Program-made: the position numbers and the translations under genes
Notes under the pieces: model-generated
What the model was told of the DNA's origin: nothing
The model's database searches: none
Seen by the model: the letters and a program-made list of their open reading frames with translations, nothing else
Source: Smittia aterrima
Taxonomy: Eukaryota; Arthropoda; Insecta; Diptera; Chironomidae
Length of the DNA: 64,000 nt
Assembly (NCBI GenBank): GCA_033063855.1
Contig: CP093829.1
Coordinates: forward strand, 444,243-508,242
Reading direction: 5' to 3'
Part shown: one piece after another, positions 1-12,397 of the stretch
How positions within the stretch are numbered: position 1 is the first letter of the stretch
Layout: every line of letters begins with the position of its first letter

Positions 1-1241
1 ACTTTGACTTGTTCCAATTCAGTTATCAGTTGGTGATTCTAATGATTTGTTTCATTTAAAATTTGCTAGATATTGATTAAGTCATTTGAATTTTACCAAA
101 GCACGGACACTTGAGGCTGGTGCAGAGAAAGTTGATTTTGTGATGCTGAGCTCGTGAGAGTGAAGAATAATTTCATTTGTAGCTTCCGTAACTGTTAAAG
201 TAATTTTGACAAGTCCACTGAATCCTCCATTCTCAGCTCCAGGAGTTAAATCAGGATTGATCAACAAATCGTAATGTGTTGGAAAAACCGAATCCACCAA
301 TCGCAAATTCTGTTGAAAAAGATTTGAAATTTTTGGTGAAAAAAAAATGATTTTTGAGCTTTTGAAAAGCTTTGAAGAGCTTTTAAGTTTGGAGAGCTTT
401 TAAACAAGAGACTTTTCATTATCAAATATAATTTCTCATTATCGAACTTGAATGTATTTATATTTAGTTGGGACAAATATTTATTTTGAAATTGTGGGAG
501 GAAAATACACAAATTTTCAATTTTCAAAACATTTTCAAAGAGCAATGAAAGCAAAGCAGAAGTTAAGCATATCGTCTTCTTCTGACATGTGTCTCAGCTA
601 CCTTATCCCCGTTCGGTGGATTTTCAGTTGGCGCTGCAGTTGGTGGTGGTTCAGTTGGTGCTGCAGTTGGTGGTGGTTCAGTTGGTGCTGCAGTTGGTGG
701 TGCTTCAGATGGCGGTCCAGTTGGCGCTGGAGTTGGCGCTGGAGTTGGGTGTAAAGCATTTTCAAGCTCAGTAATTCTATTCTCAAGCTTGACGTTGATG
801 GCAGCTACGATTCAAAAATAATGATTACTGACAATTGTGTTTCATTTCAAGAACTTTTTACCCAAAGTCCATGTAGAAACCATGAGAGAGAAAGCAACAA
901 GGCCCAAGATGGTTGTCAACTTGTTGTTCCCGATCCAGGCTAAAAAGTAAAAGGATTATAATTCTCTAGGATCTCAAAGTAATTGAAGGCTTCATCGAAT
1001 TCAATTGGCAGCTGATTGTGACCACCTTATAATAATTTATCTTTTGTTTGAGCTGATAAGATAAATACAAAGGTGAATTTCTCTGCTTTGTGACCACTTC
1101 ATGCATCCAATGACATTTTTTTGATCAACTCCAATTGTTTTTCAAGTCGTAATTGCTCTACAGCTTTATTACCTTAGTAATACTAAGAAAAATGTATTAC
1201 TCACTTAATGTCGAGTCGAGGCAAGCTCCGCATTTCGTCAT
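1..1241 (-). CDS. M1 aminopeptidase N, N-terminal part (runs off left edge)
   Basis: Five exons can be joined in phase: 1241-1205, 939-862, 804-602, 309-97 and 38-1 (partial). The product starts MTKCGACLDSTLTW, has a hydrophobic segment around residues 20-38 (LTTILGLVAFSLMVSTWTL), then a Pro/Thr-rich stalk, then the start of the M1 fold (LRLVDSVFPTHYDLLINPDL). Known family members are zinc exopeptidases that remove N-terminal residues from peptides, often at the gut brush border. An uncleaved N-terminal anchor with a stalk is the vertebrate-like type II layout, whereas many insect midgut APNs are GPI anchored. A TAA lies in frame upstream of the ATG. The catalytic HEXXH part lies outside the window. 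The last intron (39-96) and exon 5 are the least certain part. GATAAG in intron 1 (about 1055) would suit gut expression, which is inference. Confidence 0.82.
635..745 (-). repeat. 27-base coding repeat for the Pro/Thr stalk
   Basis: About three tandem copies of a 27-base unit encode the period-9 motif PPTAAPTEP, and shorter APTP/APTG repeats follow at the N-terminal side. It lies in exon 3 of the aminopeptidase and forms the stalk between the membrane anchor and the enzyme. Thr- and Pro-rich stalks are usually O-glycosylated; that is family knowledge, not seen here. Copy number could vary between individuals. Confidence 0.8.
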
Positions 1242-2268
1242 CTTTCCGTTTTATTGATTAGATTCCTTTACAAAAAATATTTAATATTATTACACGTCGA
1301 CTTTTCAAATAGAACTGAATCAGAAAAATTATAAATCGTCGTTTTCACTCAACACACAACCACTACAGTCTTAAGGTTAGATAACTTATCAGTCATGTTA
1401 TCAAAAGCTCTCTCATTCATTCATTTTCTGTTATTGCGACTGTTTAAAGGTTTTCCACTTGTTCGTGTAGAAAACTTCATTATTAACGACAAGTCACGAT
1501 GTTTCATTCTTGTCAAAACAATTGGGAACTTCACTTAAACATTATTTGGATCCTCGAATCAATATTCGAGCACGGAAATTGATTTTTTGTTGAGGAGTTA
1601 ATTGTCCATTTAATTAGTTTCTTTCTAAAACATTCTCATTTTTATTTATTATCCTTGAAACAGTTGCACTAACAATCACAAACACATTCTGGTAGAAATT
1701 ATTTAAATTAAATATTTATTCACCGTCGCCTTTAAGACTTAACCGAAGTTAAGTAAGATTTTTCACAAACTTTTTTCACTTTTGAGGAATCGAAACTCTT
1801 TCCTCCACCAAACTCCCGATTTCTTGAAAATCTTCGAAGAGACTAGTCTAGTCAAGATGTTTTAAGACGATTTTATAGCCATTGTGAAATAACAAAAGGC
1901 ATCGAATAAAATTTATGGTCGACACTTGAAGTTATCAGTTGCCATTGCTTGTAATTACGGTACAATCAATGAAGTAGATAAGCCAACAATGAAACTTGTT
2001 TAACCGTTCTTCCCCAAACATCGTGAGATTATGTGATAAGACGATTTGTCAATGAGTTTAAGTGGCGATCGAATGAATGTCTTTGTTATAAATTTTCTCC
2101 TTGTACAGGTGGTTTTGATTGAATCTTTGATTGTTCCACTATCAATCGAGATAACAAAACTGAATTGTCATGGCAACTCAACAGAAGTTCAAATCTTGTA
2201 GAGAAAAATATATTTCAATGAAACTTTCTATCGTAAAACATTAATTGTCGTCCAATCTTATCCCAGAA
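1242..2268. other. Spacer upstream of the aminopeptidase and downstream of the tetraspanin
   Basis: No convincing gene. It should hold the aminopeptidase promoter, since that gene starts at 1241 and reads left. A TCAGTT initiator-like match lies near 1315 on the minus strand without a well-placed TATA box. Confidence 0.5.
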
Positions 2269-3253
2269 TCATAGAATTTTTACTGGCAAACACATTCTCG
2301 AATCATTTCGCTGTCTAGCTCGTTTCATTACCATCGTCGCTATTTTCATTTTCAGTTGTCTGAAAGAGGAAAGAAGCGATGAAACATCATCGTAATGGTT
2401 TGAAGCGAGAAATAAACGAACACTTAAGAGGTTTTCGTAGCCCTTGCAGTTCTTAACGTAAACTCTTTTGTATGAGTAAGCGAAGTGCATCATGACGATT
2501 ATTATGATCTGAAGTAGAAGAAAGTTAAATTCGATCGTGATGAAAACATTTTGAACAAACCAGCAACACTATCACCGCTAAATTAAGCGATAAAATTATT
2601 TCATTCACATGACGAACGATTCTTGATACAGCAACAAAGCAACCGTCAGAATAAATGCTCTCTTCTGATAATCCAACTTCCAACGGAACGTTTTCACTTG
2701 CGCAACTGAATGGTAACCACGAAAAGTTCTTCTTTCGTTTCGCTGATGTTGTTACGTTGACTCTCATCCAGTCCTTGTGACTATAGACTCCACAGCACTT
2801 GAAGTCGTATTGCATATCATCCCAGATGAGAACCCAAACTGGATTCTGAGGATACAACTTGATTCCGTTATTCAAAGATTCTTCAAGCTTCGTCACAAGC
2901 GAATTCATTGCATCATCGAAACACCAAATAATGAAAAGAGCTCCACACGCCGTCTCAGCAGCTAGAAAGCTCCAAAGCTTTAACAAGAAACCCATGTGCG
3001 TTGTGTAGACATCGTTGAACAGAAAAATCAAAGGAATCCCGGATAAAAAATAAAACGAAATGTGAAGTCCAAATAGTTTCACAATAAAGAAAATATTCAT
3101 CAACTCGTGTTTATCAATTTCAAAAGCTCTCTTCTGCACTAATTGTTTCAAGTACTCGCAGACTCCTGCAATCGCTGCTCCAACGATGATTTCAAAAATA
3201 AATAACACGATAAGGACCTTGAAGTAACAACGAAAGGATTTTTCTGACTTCAT
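2269..3253 (-). CDS. Tetraspanin family protein
   Basis: Two exons, 3253-2561 and 2508-2269, are joined across a 52-base intron to give 310 residues. Four membrane segments are visible: about 11-32, 52-79, 88-112 and 218-241. The fourth is completed only by exon 2 (LAVIVLL then IIIIVMMHF), which confirms the splice. The large extracellular loop (about 113-217) carries the family motif CCG at 153-155, PFSC at 181-184, DGC at 203-205 and an N-glycosylation sequon NVT at 166-168. Tetraspanins organise membrane protein microdomains at the cell surface. The roughly 70-residue C-terminal tail is long and basic for the family. I cannot assign it to a particular subfamily. Confidence 0.88.
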
Positions 3254-4363
3254 TTTAAAAATGACTGGAAAGGTAACTGAGGTGAAAATTAATTTCCTTA
3301 TGAAGTGTCACTCCCGAATGAAGTCACGACTTTGTCTCCTTTAGAAAGCCTGTTATGAATCGATCGTCAACAGAAACATGTAAGGCGTCATATCAAAATA
3401 TTTTGATCAAAGTTCCCGGCAAAGAACATTCATAAATATTCCCGATAACGTGGCGATTACAACTTTGAATTTATGTTAAATTTGTTGATTCCCTCGTGTG
3501 ACGTTTTGTTTGTTTAGATTGTCAAGAATTTTTAAGAATTTCTGTTTAAAAGTTTAAAGTTTAATAAACTTGTTTCTGTATTTCATTCCTTGGTTATGAG
3601 ATCAGCAATGTTTTCGCTAATTGAGATTCGATAAGCCGTCACAATGTCGAGAATAATATTTTTATAGAGTGAGAAATTCATTTAGCAATCAAGAGGCTTC
3701 CCGTAAAAAATATTCGAGCTCAAACATTCAGTACTTCCCTTGAAGCCATGTTTTTAAGTCAATTTCTCAATCAAAAATCTCTTGATGTGAATTTTTCGTA
3801 CTTGAAACACTAGAGGCGCTGCAGTCTAAGGGGTGTAAAAATACCTTTTTTTTGAATTAACGGATTTTAAGTGCCTATTTTCAGATTGTTAAAACTCCGT
3901 CGTTTCAGCATAATTAAAATTTTTAATTACGTAATGGCTTTCGCTTTCATTCTAATTGAAAGTAGCATTTCGAATTATTGACTTTGAAGCTACTTGAAAT
4001 TAGACATTTTAAATCCGTTAATTCAAAAAGTGGAAAAATACGACAACGACATCATTCGGGGAATAGGAGAAACTTCCTCGGACAACAATTTTCTACCTGA
4101 AAGTTAAAGAGCCAAAAAACAAGAATTTTCTTTTCTAATTCTTTAATTATTTTGTTTCTTTTAGGAGACTAGATTCCTTTTGTTCGTCCACTAAACATTT
4201 TCAAATCACATTTTTGTTTCATTCAAATTTAGTTTCTTGTGTTGAAATCAATTGCGGACATTCAACTACTTACTTAAGTACAAATCATTAGACATCTATG
4301 CGACTATGAAGCCTCGACGAGAAATCCTTCGGGATTTTAAATAACAATCGATCAAATCAAATT
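3254..4363. other. Spacer between tetraspanin and LIM-homeobox gene 1
   Basis: AT-rich, with only short non-coding-like ORFs. It contains the tetraspanin 5' flank and the 3' end region of LIM-homeobox gene 1. I see no other gene. Confidence 0.5.
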
Positions 4364-6575
4364 TCATTGTTCGATCGGTGGAGCAATGAAATATTGACTT
4401 TGCATTTGATAAAGCTTATCGATGCAACTCAAGTTATTGTTGTTGTGATTCAAAAAGTGGTTTCCGTCTAAAGACGACAGTTGAGTCGTGTGAAGATCGA
4501 GATTTTGTAACGACATCGTATCTGAACCATCCTCGAGTTGATCAAAGTTGCTGCCGTCGAGAGAGAGATCTGAACTTAAATTGCTGTCCCCAGAATGACC
4601 GGGATAATCTACGAAAAAAGTTTCTTATTAGAACTCATTGAAATTTCCTAAAACAACGTTTTATTACCTTCAGGAGAGAATGGGAGGTTTGGGTTAAGGG
4701 GTTGACCGAATGAGCCGTCCATAATGTAGTCGCTGCTTGGAGATTCTTGCTTAATCTTGTCATCCTTCTCCTTATCGCTTCCTTTATCGCCGTCTTTTGA
4801 TTTTCTTTGGACCTTCTTCATTTTCGCGCGTTGATTTTGAAACCAGACTTGAACGACACGGACTGTGAGTCCGGTATCTTTGGCTAGTGCTTCTCGGACT
4901 TTACGGCAAGGCTAAAATAAACAAAAATTTAAATTAGTTTCAATTCGTTGAAGTGAAGGTTTTATTGCACTTACCTTTGGTGATAAATCGAACGACGCTT
5001 TAAATTGACGACGTTGACTTGATGTGAGAATTGTTCTTGGTCTCTTTGGACCTCTTCGTCCATCTCTCGATCTAACGTGATCGTCTATGACGAAATCATC
5101 ATCAAACGACTGTGCTAAGTAAGATTCCTTTTCGAGATCTAATCGACAAATCAATTGACCTCCTCGGAATGCAAATTGATCTCCTTTCTGCAAAGGTTGG
5201 TTGCAACTGCAGCAAGCGAAGCAGTTGACATGAAAGACGTAAGTGTCTCTAACTCGAATCACAAGCTCATCGGGACTAATCCTCTCGCAGCATCGATTGC
5301 ACTTTGTTCCGTAAATTCTAAAAGAAAAATTAATTATTTTAATAAAATTCTATTCATATTCCAAAGCTGACTCTTCTCGTTTCTTACCGATAATAATCAT
5401 CCTTGCAGTAGAGCTTCGAGTTCTTTACAAAGCATTTGTAGTTGAGCAATAAATGACAAATGTTACAGGATAAGCAGGATTCGTGCCAATTTGTGTCGGC
5501 CACACGCAAGTAAAAGCGATCGTGAATTGTATGCGAGCATCCTTCGCAAATTTCGTGCGTTTTCTCGCATTTTATGTTCGTTGTGATGTCTGAAAAGCGT
5601 GAACAGAATAAAAATATCAGCAAATTTTCACCGGCAAAACGTTTTTCCTTTCGACATGTGTCCATCGAATATTTTCTAAGCACATGGATGAAGGGAAATG
5701 GGATGATGATTGATTTATGATTGTTTCACTCCCACTTTATGTTTCTCTTCGTTGCTGTTATCAAGCAAAGTAAATATTTAAATACGGTACACTTTTTCGA
5801 GACAAACTGGTTCGATAAGCCCTTGGGGTCAATACAAAAACAACTGTTGGGACAAATTGATGCGACCCAGGGGAGAAGAAATATTGGTAGCAGAAGTTGA
5901 GTGACACACTTGAAGGTTCGCTCTCAAAATTTATTCAAAGCGAATTGACGTAGATAGCCTCGTTGTAAATCAATTACTTCAAGCGATTCGCGGGTGTTAC
6001 GAGAGTTGTTATCGCGAGATAATTATTTTTGGCTTGTGGTAGGAAAAAAATCAATTGTTGTTAGATAAGAGCAATTGTGAAAGTTTGCGGGAAACAACAG
6101 CAGTTGGGCTCGTCGAGAAATAATTTTTTTATAGAGAGCAGCAAAGAAATTCAGAAAATTTGAATTATAAACAAAATAGTGAAACAAAGTATTTTAAAAC
6201 GAAAACGCCGCGTCTCTTAAATCGATCAGACTGTTTGGAGTCGAAAATCATTTCGTTTGTTTATTGTCTTAAGACATTTAATTATTTTCTTATTTCTCCG
6301 ACTAATAATCAAAAACTTTCTCGACTCTCAAGAATCAGAATCTCTCATTAACTTTCCAAGCAAGTAAAAGCAATTGATTTCTATTGAACGCATGAACTTG
6401 AACTCGAACGGGCGCATGATTTCCCTTTCCCAATTAAGTTATGTTTGTTGAATTCGTCAACTCGTTTTCAGATCAATCTGTTACCTCCTTGACCACATCC
6501 AAGTGAACCAGCTTCCGAGCATTGTTCCTGAATGATTCCTGTGTTTATGTTGAGGTTTTGATAAAAATCCAGCAT
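4364..6575 (-). CDS. LIM-homeodomain transcription factor, Lmx1 type (gene 1)
   Basis: Five in-phase exons, 6575-6485, 5589-5388, 5317-4975, 4911-4668 and 4608-4364, give 374 residues. Two LIM zinc domains lie at about 45-96 and 103-157. The homeodomain (about 187-246) contains RPRTIL, KASFDLSPKPCRKVRE and VVQVWFQNQRAKMKK, the typical Lmx1 variant. The C-terminus has DKLYQMQSQYF, matching the terminal motif of Lmx1 proteins. The start MLDFYQNLNI follows an in-frame TGA and fits the phase of exon 2. Such factors specify neurons and other cell types. Drosophila has two neighbouring Lmx1-like genes (CG4328 and CG32105); this is probably the CG4328-like member, by elimination. One intron cuts the homeodomain after SPK. 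Confidence 0.9.
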
Positions 6576-9500
6576 AATTGATCCGATGACAAGTCAGTTC
6601 AATGACTTTTCACTGAGTTAACTTTAAATTTCACTGCAAATCTTTTACGATTTCATAGCGTTCTTGTCGCTTAATAAATTTTCTTTCTTTTGTTCGCACT
6701 GCGATTGTTGTTTATGTTTGTAATCAATGAACTTGTGAACACTTCGATGTAAAAACAAAACTTTAAAACTTTTTCCTGTTCTTTTAAAAAAACACTTTTC
6801 TGCGTGAAAACGAGAATTTTTTCCGATACGGTCGAGAAACGCGTCTGTTCACTTCGACGAAACTATAGTTTATGATGAAAACGAATTGTTTGAAATGAAA
6901 GTCAGAGGGTTTATGCTTTTTGCATCCCCTCCATTAGAACGACATTCGGCATAGGAAAACGTAGTCTCTCTCAGAGAGTCTGCGTCAACGTGCGCTCATG
7001 TGAAGAATCACGCTTCAGTGAGCATTTCCATTTGACTCCGCCTACTTCGGGTGGTAAAATGGAAATTTGCTTTCCCCTCTCATCAGTTCAGGGACTTTAA
7101 ACGTTTTCACTCGCTTTTGTGCTTAATTTTTATGCCGCTCGTTGATGGAGCAAGCAATTCCATCAAACGAAGAGAGAAAAGTAATTTTTCTCTTCGCTTG
7201 GAAAATTCCACCATAAAAATATTTAGCAATGAAAAGTTTTATGGATACGACGATGGATTTGGCATTCGCATAAAACAACGTTTCAGTGCAATAATCAGAG
7301 GAAATTTATGGCAGAGCATCATCGCTCCGAGTGGAATTCTTTTTCGACAATGTCAATATGTACAAAACTTTTCTTTTTTCATTCTTCCCAAACAAAAGCT
7401 TTGACGATGAATGTGTTACTTACGAGAGACGTGGCGAATGATGCGAAATGAATGATTGAAGAAGACGAAGAAGCAAGGGAAATTCCTAAGGAGACGATTT
7501 CATTTTATTAGTCATTAAAAAGGCTCCGAGCGGGTTGCTCGAATGAAATTTTTATGTGAATGTGTTGAGGATGCTTAAAGTTTTTTTCTATTCTTAGAAA
7601 ATGAAAGAGAAAGAAAAGTTCGAATTTTTTCCAGTGAATTCACATTGAATCTCTCTCTCTCTATCTCACTCACCGCAAATTACTTCAAAACCAACATGGT
7701 TGAATCACGAATGTGTTCGCTTCCATTCCGCTCTTAAAGTTCCTTCAACTCTTTAACGACATTATGTGTGTCAGAGACTAGAAAGTTGAAGAGTTTTCTG
7801 CTCTCACCTAATCCCATTCTAATTATTCATGTTTCAGCGCCAGATGCGTCGCCAAACATAAACACACGAATCGGAACTCAATGAAACGACTCAATTAAAG
7901 CGAAATTAAAAACCCAAAACGACACTTTCATGAACCTCTGCCGGAAGGGTAGAATGTGAAAAATGTGAGCCACCCGGAAAAAGCAGCCACAGAAACATGT
8001 ACCAATTATGATTCAAACAGTTGACTCACACTCCGATTGCCGTCGTGAAATGTCTCGAAGAGGTGAAGCGATCTACCTTTTTATGGGTGGAATAAAGCCA
8101 CAAAACCCTTCTCGAGCAGTCTCCATCAGAAAAGCTGAAACAATTTCTGGAATGGCAACTGAAATATTGTGTAACATTTATCACCGGAGTCCTTAGACCG
8201 AAGAAAATCGTAGCTGAGCGAATTGTTTTCTTGTATGCTCGTTCTGATAGTAAAACCGCAATTTAGAAAATGCAAGAGAGATGAAACTTTCAAGCAGATG
8301 ACTGAAGGAATCTTCAGAGATTCTGAAGAAAATAATCGAAGAGTGACAATGAGAGCTTTAACATTTGAAATTTCCTTTTTGAATTCTTCAGTTTCATTAA
8401 ATATTTTCCTTCGTTGTTTCCATTTCAAATGCAAATATTGACCAAAACTATTCATGAAAATAAATTCTCGAGTTGGACATTTTTGGTAAACCTTTAGAAA
8501 TATTTTGTTGCAAGAAAACTTTTCTGTTTGCTTTGCACTATTTGAGAAGAATTCTTATTTCTCTAGGAGAGAAGACATTCAAGCATCCTCTTCAATGAAA
8601 TCAAAATTTGCTTCTTCTAAAAAATTTATGAACATCTGCAAAGATTATTTGAGACATTTTCTCTCCAAGGAACTAATAAATAAATCAACAGAGTTCAAAG
8701 CAAATATCATTTGTCTAAAACTTCCGAAATTACCTCACTTCACGGCCTAGAGAGATAACTTCAATGTCTCTTGTAAGTTGTTCCGTAATCCTTTTTTAAT
8801 CGAAAAATAAAAACTCAAAAAGGCTTCTCGATTGTTCTCGACTAAGGATTGTTTACCAACTGTAGCGTCAATCTGGCTAATTTTCCGTACACAAAACATC
8901 TCCCGCACGCTTAGGAGATTTTAAACTCAAAAGTGAAATCAAATAAAAACAGAAATCGGAACACAAGAGGATTCTCGAGTACTTTCCACTTCAATCTTTC
9001 CTCTTCTTTCCTTCTTGATCTCCGAGGATTGAACAATATTTTAGCATGGAACTGAAGATTTACAATGTTTTCGCGAGAGCTCCTTTCATCTTTAAAGAAG
9101 CGAGAACACGTGAATTTTTATTCTGAGGATCCGTTTTCATCATTTTTTTTTCTTAAGGACAAGACTTCAAGCGATGAAAATTCAATATCACTTTGTGAAT
9201 CGAATGAAGTGAGTCTCGTTTTCTTTTTGCTATTTCATCTTCTGTTTGCAGGATATTAAATTGAGCGAAATAATTTGGTTTTTATTAAAAAATGGCATAA
9301 AAGTCTAAAAGAAAAGAAGAAAGCGACGAGAGGAAACAAGAAGCCTCGAGAGCGAAATATGATTTCTTACCTTTTCCGAGCTTGAGGGGCAATGATGATG
9401 AATTATGGAGACGGAGGGAAGCCATTGTCTTAAGGTTGGCAGAGCAAATTGAATAAATCATTATTCAATGTTGATTGAACTTTGCTTAATGAACTGGATT

Positions 9501-10990
9501 TAAATTCCTGAATCGTTTGACGTTAAGGACTGTGATGATTGAATAGCAAATTAAATTGCTGGAGAGCCACAATCCGTTCTGTGATTCAAGTCACGATATT
9601 CGCAGTCGAATCTATGATCTTGACCTGAAACCCAACCCATTTGTTCAACAACATCTTTCAAAGAAGAAAATCAATGCAATTCATCCCCCGAAAAAATTTC
9701 TACGATGTCTTTCGGATCAAGAGCAGCTTGCACATGTTGTTTCAATCGGCACACAACTTTTCCTTTGTCTACTGAATTTTTCATGCTTTTTTTTGCTCTT
9801 TCGAATGATGTCATCACATTTTTTTTTGTGCTGAGCATTGAGTTGGAGATTCGACACGGACGACATGAGACACCTGATGCAAGAGTTTTCTCCTTCTCGC
9901 TCCTCTGGCTTGAGGTGAAAGGTTCAATCTTCCAGACAATTTACCCGATTTTCCTTTTGAATGCAATGCTCCTGCATTTTGAGGGAAAAAAACGATTAGC
10001 ATAAGCAGAGTTTTGTTTAACACTGACGCTAAGGGTGATCGTTTGGGTAACAAGCGTAACTTTTGATAGCAATTCGTTTCATTCATTTCACGCCTCCTTT
10101 TCCTCCCCTTGAACATATTTTTTCTATCGAATTTCTACGCGAAACATGTTGCGACACATAAAGTTTCATCGAACAGCAAGTGCAGCCAGCGAGGCTTGTC
10201 GATTAGTCACGCACTTAAAATGTCCTCAAATCATTTTAATGTTGAAAGCAATTCCCAAAATTTGTGTGCAAAAAAATCGATCGGAAACTGCAATTTGGTT
10301 TTCACGCTCGAATTCGCCAATAAATTTTGGTTGAATCTGTTTGTAAATAAGCAACAACGCTTGGAGTTAGGGTGCGATCAATCAAAAGGTGAAGCTCGGC
10401 AGCTCAAAGACCATTTAAATGCATTGAAAGTGCAGGAAAAATCCCAGGCGTCTCTCGTTGTCATCATAAATCTAACTCTCTGATCCATTTTGACGTTTAA
10501 TGGTTTTTCGTCATGAACGTGAACGAGCATTTTTCAACACGCGACATAATCCCAAGGAGGTGGAAGTTGATTCATTTCTGTGGTTTCTTCCCAGGAATTC
10601 AATTCATACTTCCGAGTCTGTTGAGATGAAAAATCTTTTGAATAAATTATGAGAAATTGGCGTGTGACTTCGTGAACGAACGGAAGGATCAACCGCTGGT
10701 CCGCCCACTGATTAACATAATTTTCAAATTGAGTCATACAAAGGTAATAAAAAATTATTTCATTTTGTTGCTTTATCAATTGCCTTTGACTTGGAAGAGT
10801 TAATGCAATTGGCTTCGCTTCATATGGAAACGTAATTTCCTTTGTATCATCAAAATTACTTTTCACATTTCATAAGAATTCATTGAAAGCTAAAGGAAGC
10901 AATAACAATAAAATAAAAACGAATGTTGCATATCACAAAAGAATTTCATTTTGTTTGTGCCATTTTTCATTTCACTTCAATTTCGCGATT
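6576..10990. other. Long 5' spacer of LIM-homeobox gene 1
   Basis: About 4.4 kb without a supportable gene. ORFs of 60-124 codons exist (for example 7051-7404, 9556-9834, 10109-10483) but lack family motifs, splice context or start context. A minus-strand open stretch at 10534-10863 is also unsupported. The length and position, upstream of a developmental regulator, would suit enhancers, which is inference. A CT-rich run (TCTCTCTCTCTCT) lies near 7650. Confidence 0.4.
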
Positions 10991-11212
10991 TTATTTTATT
11001 TCATAGGAAGTCGAAGTAAAGTTTGATTGAGGTTTCAGGTGGAGTCTAACTGATGAGCAAAGAAATTCTTTGCCACACCTTTCGCACAAGAAATATTTCT
11101 CGATAACTAATTTATTTTCACGGATACTGCGATTGAGATTTGAAGCCCATCGTAAATGTCTCGTGCGACCAACAAATTGATATTTACTGACATCCAGTGG
11201 GCACATAAACTG
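10991..11212 (-). CDS. Possible last exon of a small zinc-finger-like protein
   Basis: An open stretch begins right after a good acceptor (TTTTATTTGCACAG, ending at 11213) and reads FMCPLDVSKYQFVGRTRHLR onwards to a TAA at 10991. It contains FLCERCGKEF followed by a nearby LHLK, resembling half of a C2H2 finger. The stop is followed at once by two overlapping AATAAA signals. I could not find the upstream exon or recognise a family, so this may be chance. Transcript evidence would settle it. Confidence 0.25.
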   Translation of the reverse strand, partial: QFMCPLDVSKYQFVGRTRHLRWASNLNRSIRENKLVIEKYFLCERCGKEFLCSSVRLHLKPQSNFTSTSYEIK

Positions 11213-11710
11213 TGCAAATAAAATAAAACGTTTGAGAAATGAATATTTTCGTCACGTGACTACGATTCACAAGGCGCGTGCAAGGGATTGAAGCAGGGAA
11301 TCGTTTTGATGGTTGCACGGTTACTGAGAGAGAATTTCACACATGATGAGGTCGCCGAAACATCTTTATTGTGACATTTAGTTGAGGCTGCTGGCGAAAA
11401 GCTATTTGATTGATCCCGTCATTGTTTTCAGTAATCTTGCTAGCTTATTGCTTAGTTTTGAATAATAGCGCGATGATCACAGCGAATGACATCAACGACT
11501 TCTTGGGATTACAAAAAAGTTAAGTCACTTTTCGATGAGAAAAAATTTCGATCTTAGTCTTTAGAAAAATATTTTTGTTTCATGACCTTACGAACTTGTC
11601 CTCCATTTAAACGATTGCCACTTCTCACACCGCTTGCGATTTCTTTCTCGCGAGGTATTCTGAAATAACTTTTAGTACTTTTCGTTAGCTTGAGGTAGAA
11701 AGACAGAAAA

Positions 11711-12369
11711 ATGAAGTAAGAAAATTTTATTTTCGTTGAGTTATCTTCTTAAGTTTTATTTCTTTTAGCTTCCAAGTAATCGCAATTTGTTTACTCGTTG
11801 TTTTTACTGTGAATGCAGTAAAATGCGATAAAGATCCAATGGATTGTCAAATCATCGTCGATCGAGGAAAAGGTCTTACAATTTGCATCTTCTCGCAAGT
11901 GAATTCGACTGATAAAGACGTCACAAAGATTAATGTTACGACCTCAATGTTTCAAGGTCGTTTGATCGAAAGTGAACAAGTTACAGCGATTTTGATGGCT
12001 TTCTCAAACTTTGATACCATTCCAAGCAATGTCTTCAACAATTTCGGAAACATTTATAATTTCAAGGCTTACGGAGGAAGTTTGAAGTTCATAAACAAAG
12101 AAAGTTTTATCCACGCATCTCACTTAAGACATTTTGAACTTTCCGATACGAAAATTGGAGAAATTTCAGCGAATGCTTTTGAAGGAGCAGAAAACTTGAG
12201 TGAAATTGTTCTAGACAACTGTGTGATTGGAAAAATATTCGATAACGCCTTCGTTGGACTCGACAACTTGAAGATACTGAGATTAAGAGGAACAAACTAT
12301 ACGGACACAGAATTCTTGGATAATCTTCCAGCATCAGTCGAACTTATCGACACTTCACCTGAACCTTAA
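11711..12369 (+). CDS. Small secreted leucine-rich repeat protein (LRR-1)
   Basis: Exon 1 has only five coding bases (11711-11715, ATGAA). A 53-base intron follows, then exon 2 at 11769-12369, giving 201 residues. The spliced N-terminus MNFQVIAICLLVVFTVNA is a clear signal peptide, which supports the splice; exon 2 alone lacks it. Irregular leucine-rich repeats cover about residues 70-195 (FKAYGGSLKFINKESF, LSEIVLDNCVIGKIFDNAF, LKILRLRGTNYTDTEFLDNL). There is no membrane segment, so it is probably secreted. It has the same two-exon design as the LRR genes at 19538 and 23256 but is more diverged. AATAAA lies about 20 bases after the stop. Function unknown; extracellular LRR proteins usually bind other proteins. 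Confidence 0.8.
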
Positions 12370-12397
12370 AATCATAAACTGTAAAAAAAATAAAGAA

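Noticed and set aside
452..774. Plus-strand Trp/Val-rich frames
   Set aside because: These are reverse-strand reads of the same 27-base repeat.
598..786. Gln/His-rich frame on the minus strand
   Set aside because: It is the wrong frame of the aminopeptidase stalk exon; the frame giving PPTAAPTEP joins in phase with both neighbours.
7051..7404. 117-codon plus-strand ORF
   Set aside because: No motif, and the frame contains many rare combinations; it lies in the 5' spacer of LIM-homeobox gene 1.
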